Source of the DNA: an uncultured Streptomyces sp.
Lineage (GTDB): Bacteria > Actinomycetota > Actinomycetes > Streptomycetales > Streptomycetaceae
Length of the DNA stretch: 13,005 nucleotides
Direction of reading: 5' to 3'
Assembly: GCA_946480485.1 (NCBI GenBank)
Contig: CAMLJW010000106.1
Coordinates: forward strand, 1 to 13,005
The notes beneath the pieces are model-generated. The model was not told the origin of the DNA, searched no databases, and worked only from the letters and a program-made list of their open reading frames with translations. Position 1 is the first letter of the stretch. Each line of letters opens with the position of its first letter. A program made the position numbers and the translations under genes. Positions 1-5,559 of this stretch are shown here, piece by piece.

Positions 1-2
1 GT

Positions 3-206
3 GGCCCCGTACCAGGTACGACCCTGGCCCCCCTACCGGTTGCCGGTGTGCTCGCCTTGCCCCCGCTCCTGCTCGACGACGCGCCAGCCGCGGCCTGGGG
101 TCTGTGGGGCACCACCACCCTCGCCGCCGCCCTGACTTGGGCCGTTGCCGACACCTTGCGCGATGTGCCCGCTCGGGCTCGGCATACGGCGCGGAGGACA
201 CCATGA
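3..206 (+). CDS. C-terminal end of an unrecognised membrane protein (partial)
   Basis: This reading frame is open from the window edge and stops at TGA 204-206, giving the last 67 residues of a longer protein. It contains two hydrophobic stretches, around residues 8-24 (LAPLPVAGVLALPPLLL) and 31-50 (rich in Ala, Leu, Trp). A basic tail with several Arg residues follows, as expected for a cytoplasmic C-terminus under the positive-inside rule. The other two plus-strand frames here are Pro/Arg-rich and not protein-like; one of them is closed by position 135. I do not recognise the family. It could be the end of a transporter or another polytopic membrane protein. The stop overlaps the ATG of a 28-codon frame by ATGA. 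Confidence 0.45.
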   Translation, partial: GPVPGTTLAPLPVAGVLALPPLLLDDAPAAAWGLWGTTTLAAALTWAVADTLRDVPARARHTARRTP

Positions 207-289
207 CCGCGACGTGGCCAGGCCGCCGCAGGCCGAAACAGCCTCCGCCGGCACAGCCCCGGCCTCTGCGTCGACCGCCCCAGGCGTAG
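203..289 (+). CDS. possible 28-residue Pro/Arg-rich small ORF
   Basis: An ATG at 203 overlaps the stop of the upstream membrane-protein frame (ATGA) and follows a good Shine-Dalgarno sequence (GGAGGA, 192-197) with suitable spacing. The product would be 28 residues, very rich in Pro and Arg, with no hydrophobic segment and no motif I know. Its third-position GC is lower than that of the alternative frame through 210-290, which argues against real coding. It may only be a by-product of a good ribosome site, or the site may once have served a downstream gene. I cannot assign a function. Confidence 0.2.
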   Translation: MTATWPGRRRPKQPPPAQPRPLRRPPQA

Positions 290-353
290 TGCTCCAGGCG
301 TCAGGCGTCGCCGACCGAGCACACGCCGTACGCAGACTTACCCGCCACAGCAG

Positions 354-388
354 GCGAGGGCCGCTACGGCAGCCCTGTCTCCCCTCGC
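354..388. terminator. imperfect hairpin upstream of the DUF6448 gene
   Basis: GCGAGGG at 354-360 pairs perfectly with CCCTCGC at 382-388 across a 21-nt loop. The loop itself contains a small CCG-cta-CGG hairpin at 361-369. It lies between the end of the upstream coding region and the DUF6448 start. It could be a factor-assisted terminator or an operator-like structure, but no U-run follows. Stems of this size are common by chance at this GC content. Confidence 0.2.
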
Positions 389-437
389 GCCTGACGGGTA
401 GATGATGGAGGCAAGCCGCAACAAGAGGTGATTGGCG

Positions 438-965
438 ATGCCACCGCACTGTGATTCTCTCGACGGTCCCGTCGTCACGGCCGCGCGCAAAGCCCTGGAG
501 GAGAGGGATATCGACCAGGTCCTGCCTTACGTGCCTGAAGAAAGAGAACCAGAAGTCCGTGAGGCGTTCGGGCTCACCGCCAAAGCACGGACGCTCGGCC
601 AGGAGGCGCAGGAAGTGGCAGACCGCTGGTACTTCGAGACGGTCGTCCGCGTACACCGCTCCGGAGAAGGCGCTCCCTTCACGGGACTGAAGCCGGCCGG
701 GCTCAACGTCGGACCGGTCATCCCGGCTGCTGAGCGTGCCCTCGACGCCGGCTCCGCGGACGAACTGACCAGGATACTCTGCGGGATCATCCGTGAGCAG
801 GTGGAAGAGCGTCACGGCCGCGCCATGGCGCTCAAGGAGCATGCCGCTGAGGGAGTGGCTGCCGCCCGCGCATATGTGGAGGCCAGTCTTGGCCTGCAGG
901 TGTGGGCACACCACCTGCACAAACAGGCGATCGCCGTCCCGCATGCGCAGGCCCGGCGCTCATGA
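438..965 (+). CDS. DUF6448 family protein
   Basis: The product is 175 residues and soluble-looking, with no signal peptide or membrane segment. It opens with MPPHCDSLDGPVV, the hallmark N-terminus of DUF6448 proteins. The middle resembles other members: a RWYFETVVRVHR stretch, GAPFTGLKPAGLNVGPVIP, and LQVWAHHLHKQ near the C-terminus. Conserved His, Cys and Asp at the N-terminus and the late His residues could bind a metal, but this is inference. I chose the ATG at 438, not the TTG at 432, because AAGAGGTG (423-430) is well spaced for the ATG and too close to the TTG. The family has no established function. The gene stands alone on the plus strand, and its 3' end abuts a transposase remnant. 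Confidence 0.85.
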   Translation: MPPHCDSLDGPVVTAARKALEERDIDQVLPYVPEEREPEVREAFGLTAKARTLGQEAQEVADRWYFETVVRVHRSGEGAPFTGLKPAGLNVGPVIPAAERALDAGSADELTRILCGIIREQVEERHGRAMALKEHAAEGVAAARAYVEASLGLQVWAHHLHKQAIAVPHAQARRS

Positions 966-979
966 GGAAACGAACAGTT

Positions 980-1105
980 TGGCCGCCCACCGTGTGAACC
1001 CCGGCGTAGGCGAGCAGTCGTGTGCTCCTTCTTCTCCTTGATCACCAAGCGGACGCCGTGCCTGCGGAGGTAAGGCGCGTGAGCGGTTTCACCCGCATAA
1101 CCCAC
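980..1105 (-). pseudogene. remnant of an IS5-type transposase C-terminal region
   Basis: Minus-strand translation gives about 42 residues beginning VGYAGETAHAPYLRRHGVR and continuing through KEKKE to RRGSHGGRP. This matches the pattern of IS5-group DDE transposases after the second catalytic Asp: (D)KGYsSraiRayLRrrGI, then IPEK.dq, then RRKGSrGGRPP. The fragment has no convincing start. It loses similarity right after GGRP and has only unrelated frames upstream, so it is a decayed leftover. I saw no terminal inverted repeats or target duplication. The rest of the 966-1267 gap holds nothing I can identify. Confidence 0.55.
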
Positions 1106-1267
1106 GGCCGATCCCAGTCCAGATGCACGGTCAGCCCTTCACCGCCGGACGGTCCTTGATCTGTTCGAGTTCATGGGCCAAGCCGTCGTAGTCGCTGAGA
1201 TGACAGAGGCGTGAGCCGCGCTCCCGGCTTCTGAACCAGGAGCCCGGACAGGGGGTCGTGGTGTGCC

Positions 1268-1930
1268 TCATCCTGGTTCGCGCTGAGCTGTGCCGAGGAT
1301 GTGGGTGGCGGACGGCGAGGGCAAGCGGGTGTCGGGGAAGGAAAACGTGTCCACCTCGGTGAGGCGGAACCCAGCTACGGTGATCGCGGTCTGGGTGTCG
1401 CGGCCGACGTGGCAGCCGCCCATGAGCAGGGGCCAGACAGTCGCGTCCAGCACCCGCTGTACGCGCCGCATCGCGGGCGAGTCGGCGCGTACGTGCTCGA
1501 AGAAGCGGAGTCGTCCGCCCGGCCGCAGCACACGGTGGAGTTCGGCGAGAGCTGCGTGCGGGTCGGCGACCGAGCACAGGGTCAGGCAGACGACGGCCGC
1601 GTCGAAAGAGGCGTCCTCGGCGGGCAGTTGCTCGGCTCGGCCGTCCACCACCTTCACGGGAACGGCAACCAAGCGGGCGCTCCGCACGGCCCATTCACGC
1701 AGGTGGGGCTCGGGTTCCACCGCAAGGAGTCGGGTCACTGTGCCCGGGTAGTGGGGGAAGTTCAGCCCGTTGCCCGCGCCAATCTCGATGACCTCGCCGG
1801 GCAGGCCCGCCAGCAGGCGCTTGCGGTGTTCCGTGATACCCGCCTTCTCCAGAGCTGGACCGGCGACCTTGCTGTAAAAGCGCGCGAAGACCGGGCGTGA
1901 GGGGATGGGTGGCCTCGTCTGCTGGGGCAT
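1268..1930 (-). CDS. class I SAM-dependent methyltransferase (UbiE/METTL7-like)
   Basis: The 220-residue cytosolic protein has a Rossmann-fold methyltransferase core. Motif I (EIGAGNGLN, residues 49-57) binds SAM. The acidic residue after strand 2 is in VEPEP (71-75). The segment around DASFDAAVVCLTLCSV (106-121) is motif IV. LHRVLRPGGRLRFFEHV (131-147) is the usual post-motif helix-loop-strand. The C-terminal part, with RRVQRVLDATVWPLLMGGCHVGRDT, resembles small METTL7-type and UbiE-related methyltransferases; the substrate cannot be told from sequence. An in-frame TGA just upstream fixes the ATG at 1930 as the furthest possible start. A GAGGAG sequence lies about 13 nt upstream, slightly far. 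The gene is 85 bp downstream of the cupredoxin gene on the same strand and may be cotranscribed with it. Confidence 0.85.
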   Translation of the reverse strand: MPQQTRPPIPSRPVFARFYSKVAGPALEKAGITEHRKRLLAGLPGEVIEIGAGNGLNFPHYPGTVTRLLAVEPEPHLREWAVRSARLVAVPVKVVDGRAEQLPAEDASFDAAVVCLTLCSVADPHAALAELHRVLRPGGRLRFFEHVRADSPAMRRVQRVLDATVWPLLMGGCHVGRDTQTAITVAGFRLTEVDTFSFPDTRLPSPSATHILGTAQREPG

Positions 1931-1978
1931 TGGTTGTCACCAACTCCTCTCTACGGGGCTCCACGTATCGCGGGGGCA

Positions 1979-1990
1979 GGGCCTCGGCCC
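1979..1990. promoter_or_regulatory. GGGCC-tc-GGCCC palindrome upstream of the methyltransferase gene
   Basis: This is a perfect 5-bp inverted repeat with a 2-nt centre, about 50 nt upstream of the methyltransferase start and just past the cupredoxin stop codon. It could be an operator or part of a promoter. Short GC palindromes arise often by chance in this DNA, so this is only a candidate. Confidence 0.2.
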
Positions 1991-2015
1991 AGAGTGCGGG
2001 CTCTCCACTTGGGTG

Positions 2016-2419
2016 TCAGCCCACGGTGAGGGTGCCCTTCATGTTCGGGTGGATGGTGCAGATGTAGGAGTAACTGCCGGATGCGGACGGTGCGGTGAAG
2101 GTGGCATTTGTGTCGCCCGCGATGCTGCCGATGTCGACCGTCCTGTCCCCGGTGGCGGTCACGGTGTGCGGATCGGAGTCGCGGTTCACGCCGGTGATCT
2201 TCGTTCCGGGGCCCACACGAAGGTCCGCCGGACTGAAGGCGAAGTTCTCGATCACGATGCGCGCCGCGGCTGGGCCGGCACAGGTCTCGACGCGTGGGGC
2301 ACTGGTGGTGGCTGGGCCATTGCCATTGCCGTCATTCGAGCAGCTGACCAGAGCGAGCAGGGCCGATGCTCCCCCAGGGCCACAGTGGTGCGGGTCCAGT
2401 TCAGTGGGGTGAATGTCAT
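2016..2419 (-). CDS. cupredoxin-domain lipoprotein, apparent frameshift in the signal peptide
   Basis: The body is a small type-1 copper protein of the plastocyanin/amicyanin kind, with strand pattern RIVIENFAFSPADLRVGPG, then NRDSDPHTVTATG, then YICTIHPNMKGTLTV. Candidate copper ligands, numbered on the frame-corrected 134-residue protein, are His85, Cys121, His124 and Met127. The frame of the body runs into non-protein-like sequence at its N-terminus. An ATG at 2419 in the next frame starts MTFTPLNWTRTTVALG. Adding one base to the C run at 2371-2375 (G run on the coding strand) joins the two into a textbook lipoprotein signal with lipobox LVSC (Cys27). So either a base was lost in sequencing or the gene is freshly broken. 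The expected location is the outer face of the membrane; the role would be electron transfer or copper binding. A modest AAAGG precedes the ATG. Confidence 0.82.
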
Positions 2420-2454
2420 GCGGACGGGCCTTTCGGGCGGGGGCTGCGAAAAGT

Positions 2455-2471
2455 CGGCCAGTGGTTGGCCG
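2455..2471. promoter_or_regulatory. CGGCCA-N5-TGGCCG inverted repeat upstream of the cupredoxin gene
   Basis: A perfect 6-bp inverted repeat with a 5-nt spacer lies 36-52 nt upstream of the cupredoxin ATG, where an operator over a promoter would be expected. I see no convincing -10/-35 pair. This is inferred from position and symmetry only. Confidence 0.25.
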
Positions 2472-2520
2472 TTGCATTCACGTTCGCTCTTTCTGGCAGT
2501 GCTTGGGCGGTTCGTAAGGC

Positions 2521-2559
2521 GAGGGCCATGTGCAGAGGGCCGAAGCCGGAGTGAGGGCC
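2521..2559. repeat. three GAGGGCC direct repeats
   Basis: The heptamer GAGGGCC occurs at 2521-2527, 2535-2541 and 2553-2559, in the gap between pspAA and the cupredoxin gene. Start-to-start spacings are 14 and 18 nt. They might be protein-binding sites or simple GC-rich coincidence. Nothing else in the 2420-2619 gap looks like a gene. Confidence 0.25.
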
Positions 2560-2619
2560 GCGCCGATCAGGACGCGGTGACGCCGTAGCCGAGCCGGGCC
2601 TGGTCGGGCATGCGCCCAG

Positions 2620-2898
2620 TCACCCCGGGATGAGGCCCTCGGCGGAGAGCAGCTCCCGCACCCGTGTGAGGCTGGTGTCCGCATCCGGCAGCACGAGATC
2701 GGAAGGCATGATCGTCTCGTCCGGCAGGGGTGTGCCGAGGCTGCGCACCGCGTCCAACAGGGCCGACAGTGCAGCAGCGAACGCCGTCTCGTCGCCCGCG
2801 TCGACGGCCGACTGCAAGGTCGCATCCAGCTCGTTGAGCCGGGGGAGGTGTTCATCGGTGATCTCGTACTGGCCCTCGCCGAGAATCCGCGTGATCAT
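2620..2898 (-). CDS. PspA-associated protein PspAA
   Basis: The 92-residue product matches the PspAA family along its whole length. It starts MITRILGEGQYEI, has a central NELDATLQSAVDAGDE helix region, then LGTPLPDETIMPSDLVLP, and ends RELLSAEGLIPG. Proteins of this family are encoded beside PspA in many actinobacteria and other bacteria, and are thought to be cytoplasmic partners of PspA; no enzyme activity is known. Its ATG overlaps the TGA of pspA by ATGA, and a strong GGAGG lies upstream, so the two are almost certainly translationally coupled. A PspAB gene, often the third member of the set, is not present; the next gene on this strand is the cupredoxin. Confidence 0.9.
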   Translation of the reverse strand: MITRILGEGQYEITDEHLPRLNELDATLQSAVDAGDETAFAAALSALLDAVRSLGTPLPDETIMPSDLVLPDADTSLTRVRELLSAEGLIPG

Positions 2899-3671
2899 GA
2901 TGTCGCCTCCTGGTCCGGCGGACCCTGCTCGGCGCTCCTGCCCTCTACCGCCGGCGGGGCTGCGGACACCGGGAGCTGAGCCTTCATCCGAGCCAGTTCC
3001 TTGTCCACGTCCTGGTCCGCGGTGACACGCTCGAGTTCGGCCTGGATGTCGTCGCGGCCGGCGGGGAGGGTGGCGTCCTCAAGGGCTCCGGAGGCGAGCA
3101 GTTCGTCGAGTGCTCCGGCTCGGGCCTGCAGCTGTTCCGTCTTGTCCTCGGCACGCTGCATGGCAAGGCCGACATCGCCCAGCTCCTCGCCGATGCCGGT
3201 GACGGCCTCGGTGATGCGGGTCTGGGCTTCGGCGGCTGTGTAGCGGGCCTTGATGGCCTCCTTGCTGGTACGGAAGGTGTCCACCTTCGTCTGCAGGCGC
3301 TGTGCGGCGAGGGTGAGTTTCTCCTCCTCGGCCTGCAGCGATGCGTGCTGGGTCTGCAGGTCCGTGACCTGGGAGGCCACGGCGGTGCGCCGACTCAGGG
3401 CCTCCCGGGCGAGGTCCTCCCGTCCGGCGGCGAGTGCCTTCTGGGCCTGCCCTTCCAGCTTGCCGCCGGACTGCTGCAGCTGGTTGATCTGTACCTCGAC
3501 GCGTTTGCGGCTGGTGGCCACATCCGCCACACCGCGTCGAACCTTCTGCAGCATTTCCTGCTGCTGGGTAAAGGAGTAGTCCAGTACCTCGCGGGGGTCT
3601 TCAGCCCGGTCCAGGGCTTTGTTCGCCTTGGTCCGGAACAGGGTGGCCATGCGGTGGGCGATGCTGGTCAT
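2895..3671 (-). CDS. pspA: PspA/IM30 family membrane-stress protein
   Basis: The 258-residue protein is a PspA/IM30/Vipp1 (ESCRT-III-like) homologue. It has an N-terminal amphipathic helix (MTSIAHRMATLFRTKANKAL). The signature AEDP (23-26) follows, then long, highly charged coiled-coil helices over roughly residues 28-230, and a Pro/Glu-rich disordered tail from about 234. Family members form oligomers on the inner face of the membrane and limit proton leakage or repair the bilayer under stress. I chose the ATG at 3671, although the frame stays open to 3875: GAGGAGG lies 9 nt upstream, and MTSIAHRM matches the family N-terminus. It heads a minus-strand unit with pspAA and is divergent from the formate dehydrogenase operon, with which it shares a 202-bp intergenic region. 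Confidence 0.93.
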   Translation of the reverse strand: MTSIAHRMATLFRTKANKALDRAEDPREVLDYSFTQQQEMLQKVRRGVADVATSRKRVEVQINQLQQSGGKLEGQAQKALAAGREDLAREALSRRTAVASQVTDLQTQHASLQAEEEKLTLAAQRLQTKVDTFRTSKEAIKARYTAAEAQTRITEAVTGIGEELGDVGLAMQRAEDKTEQLQARAGALDELLASGALEDATLPAGRDDIQAELERVTADQDVDKELARMKAQLPVSAAPPAVEGRSAEQGPPDQEATS

Positions 3672-3753
3672 AGCGGCCTGCCTCCTCTCGATCGGGTGAG
3701 GAATCAGCCGGTCCATGCCACATCTGCGGGACACCTCCAGGCTCCAGCGGCGT

Positions 3754-3776
3754 GGTCCGGGCCGCAACCCCGGTCC
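3754..3776. promoter_or_regulatory. GGTCCGGG-N7-CCCGGTCC imperfect palindrome between pspA and the FDH operon
   Basis: The 8-bp arms pair at 7 of 8 positions around a 7-nt spacer. The site sits in the divergent intergenic region, 83 nt upstream of the pspA start and about 98 nt upstream of the first FDH start. It could serve either or both promoters. The general form (G-rich left arm, C-rich right arm) recalls DevR/DosR-type response-regulator boxes, but the match is loose and no regulator is encoded here. Confidence 0.28.
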
Positions 3777-3817
3777 TGGCGTCCCAGCTCTGGTCAGCAG
3801 GTGCTCGATGCCAATGT

Positions 3818-3830
3818 CCGGCCGTGCCGG
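3818..3830. promoter_or_regulatory. CCGGC-cgt-GCCGG palindrome upstream of the FDH operon
   Basis: A perfect 5-bp inverted repeat with a 3-nt centre lies 44 nt upstream of the ATG at 3874. It may be an operator or a short hairpin in the leader; symmetry is the only support. Confidence 0.18.
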
Positions 3831-3873
3831 TCCTCCAGCTGCGGTCTCGTGCGCCTTCCTCCACGATGAATGC

Positions 3874-5559
3874 ATGGCGCTCGTCCATTCCGCTCACACT
3901 TTTGACGCTTTCCGGGCGCTGGCGGACCGGCGTGGCCGGCCTGGAGAAAGGTTGGTGGAGGCTCTGGCCAAGACCAGGGCCGTGACGGGAGACGGCCCCG
4001 AGGTCTGGGCGCCGGCTGTCGCCGCCCGCGTCGGCCTGCCTGCTGCCGCAGCGCTGGGACCTGCCAGTTACTACGCGGACCTCGCCGCCCCGCACGGCGA
4101 CCGTCACGTGCGGGTGTGCGCTGCGACGGCGTGCTTCGCCACAGGAGGCGGAGGGCACCTCGCGGAGGTGGAGCATGAGCTGGGCGTCGCTGCGCACCAC
4201 GCCTCACCGGGCGGTGACGTGTCGATCCAGGCCGTCCGTTGCCTGGGCTACTGCTACGCGGGGCCCGCCGCCCTTGACGGCGACACGCCCTGCACCGGGG
4301 CGACCCTCCCCGCACAGCTCGCCGGGCGGGAGCCACCCCTGGCGCCGGAGATCCCCATGGCCGACGACACCGGTGAGCCGGTCCTGCTTGGCGGTGTGCT
4401 CTCCGGTGAGCCTGTGTGGCAGGCGTGGTCGAGGACGGTGTCGTCCGGCACTCCGGACGAGGTTCACCGGGAGGTAGCTGCGTCCGGGCTGCGTGGACGT
4501 GGCGGCGCCGGATTCCGCGTGGCGGCGAAGTGGGAGGCAGCCGGCCGCGCACCCGGGACCGTGGTCGTCGCCAACGGCGACGAAGGCGATCCGGGTTCGT
4601 ACGCTGACAGACTGCTGATGGAAGCCGACCCGGGGCGCGTGCTGGAGGGTCTGGCCCTGGCCTGTTTCGCGTGCGGGGCCCGTCAGGGCGTGGTGCTGGT
4701 GCGCTCCGAATATCCAGCAGCTCTGGCACGGATGAGGGAAGCGGTGCGCCAGGCGTACACCGACGGCCATCTCGGACCGTCCGTCCATGGGACGGCCACC
4801 TCCCTGGACATCCACATCGTCGAGGGCGCCGGCTCCTACGTCGCCGGTGAGGAGACCGCCCTCATCGCGGGGCTCGAGGGCGGTCGCGGATGCGCCCGGC
4901 CCCGCCCCCCGTACCCGACCGAGCGCGGCCTGTGGAACGCGCCGACCGTCGTCAACAACGTGGAGACCCTGGCGGCCGTCCCGTGGATCGTCCGGCACGG
5001 CGGTCAGGCGTACGCCCGGCGCGGCACGTCCGACGAGACGGGGACGAAGCTGGTCTGTCTCTCGGAGCGGTTCGCACGGCCCGGTTGCTACGAGGTCGAG
5101 CTCGGCACATCGGTGCGGCGGATCGTCACCGAGCTGGGAGGCGGGCTGAAGGACGGCGCCGAGCTGATGGCTCTCCAGGTCGGCGGGCCGCTGGGCGGCT
5201 TCCTCGCCGCCGACGCGCTGGACGTGCCGCTGTCGGAGGCAGGGCTGTCGGCCCGGGGCGCCGCTCTCGGCCACGCCGGTCTTGTCGCCTTCGACGGGCG
5301 TGTGGCACCGGAGGAAGTGCTGCGTCACGTGTGGGAGTTCGCCGCGGCCGAGAGCTGCGGCGCGTGCTCACCCTGCCGTGTCGGCTCGCGCCGTGGCATG
5401 GAATGGGCGTCCGCCGACACGCCGCCGGGGCGAGAGTGGGACAGGCTGTCGCGGGTCCTGGCCGAGGCGAGCCTGTGTGCCTTCGGACGGCGGATCCCGC
5501 CCGCCGTGCACAGCCTGGCCCGCGCCTACGGAGACCGACTGGCGGGATGGGGACCATGA
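3874..5559 (+). CDS. NuoE-NuoF fusion: NAD-linked formate dehydrogenase beta/gamma (diaphorase) subunit
   Basis: The 561-residue cytoplasmic flavo-iron-sulfur protein would pass electrons between the FDH alpha subunit and NAD+. Residues about 25-150 are a NuoE-like thioredoxin-fold [2Fe-2S] domain with ligands Cys82, Cys87, Cys123 and Cys127. Residues about 165-561 are NuoF-like: a Gly-rich FMN/NADH site (GLRGRGGAGF, 205-214; NGDEGDPGSYADR, 234-246), an SLBB region, and a C-terminal [4Fe-4S] site (Cys495, Cys498, Cys501, Cys535). This corresponds to FdsG plus FdsB of soluble NAD-dependent FDHs joined in one chain. The ATG at 3874 has no clear ribosome site. A GTG at 3955, 8 nt after GGAG, is an alternative that would remove 27 residues. 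The stop overlaps the next start by ATGA. Confidence 0.9.
   Translation: MALVHSAHTFDAFRALADRRGRPGERLVEALAKTRAVTGDGPEVWAPAVAARVGLPAAAALGPASYYADLAAPHGDRHVRVCAATACFATGGGGHLAEVEHELGVAAHHASPGGDVSIQAVRCLGYCYAGPAALDGDTPCTGATLPAQLAGREPPLAPEIPMADDTGEPVLLGGVLSGEPVWQAWSRTVSSGTPDEVHREVAASGLRGRGGAGFRVAAKWEAAGRAPGTVVVANGDEGDPGSYADRLLMEADPGRVLEGLALACFACGARQGVVLVRSEYPAALARMREAVRQAYTDGHLGPSVHGTATSLDIHIVEGAGSYVAGEETALIAGLEGGRGCARPRPPYPTERGLWNAPTVVNNVETLAAVPWIVRHGGQAYARRGTSDETGTKLVCLSERFARPGCYEVELGTSVRRIVTELGGGLKDGAELMALQVGGPLGGFLAADALDVPLSEAGLSARGAALGHAGLVAFDGRVAPEEVLRHVWEFAAAESCGACSPCRVGSRRGMEWASADTPPGREWDRLSRVLAEASLCAFGRRIPPAVHSLARAYGDRLAGWGP

Noticed and set aside
33..944. 303-codon open frame on the minus strand across the DUF6448 gene
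   Set aside because: It is antisense to a clear family member, its translation is low-complexity and Arg/Gly-rich, and it matches nothing I know.
2478..2855. 125-codon minus-strand frame overlapping pspAA
   Set aside because: It is out of frame with the recognised PspAA protein and Arg/Ser/Cys-rich, a typical shadow.
3672..3875. N-terminal extension of PspA to 3875
   Set aside because: The family N-terminus begins at MTSIAHRM with a strong ribosome site. The upstream codons are not conserved-looking.
4204..5328. 374-codon minus-strand frame inside the diaphorase gene
   Set aside because: This is the usual GC-rich antisense shadow. The sense strand carries all NuoE/NuoF motifs.
4890..5555. 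Long in-frame extension upstream of the fdhF start
   Set aside because: The extension is Arg-rich and overlaps the NuoF domain in another frame. Protein homology begins at the ATG near 5556.
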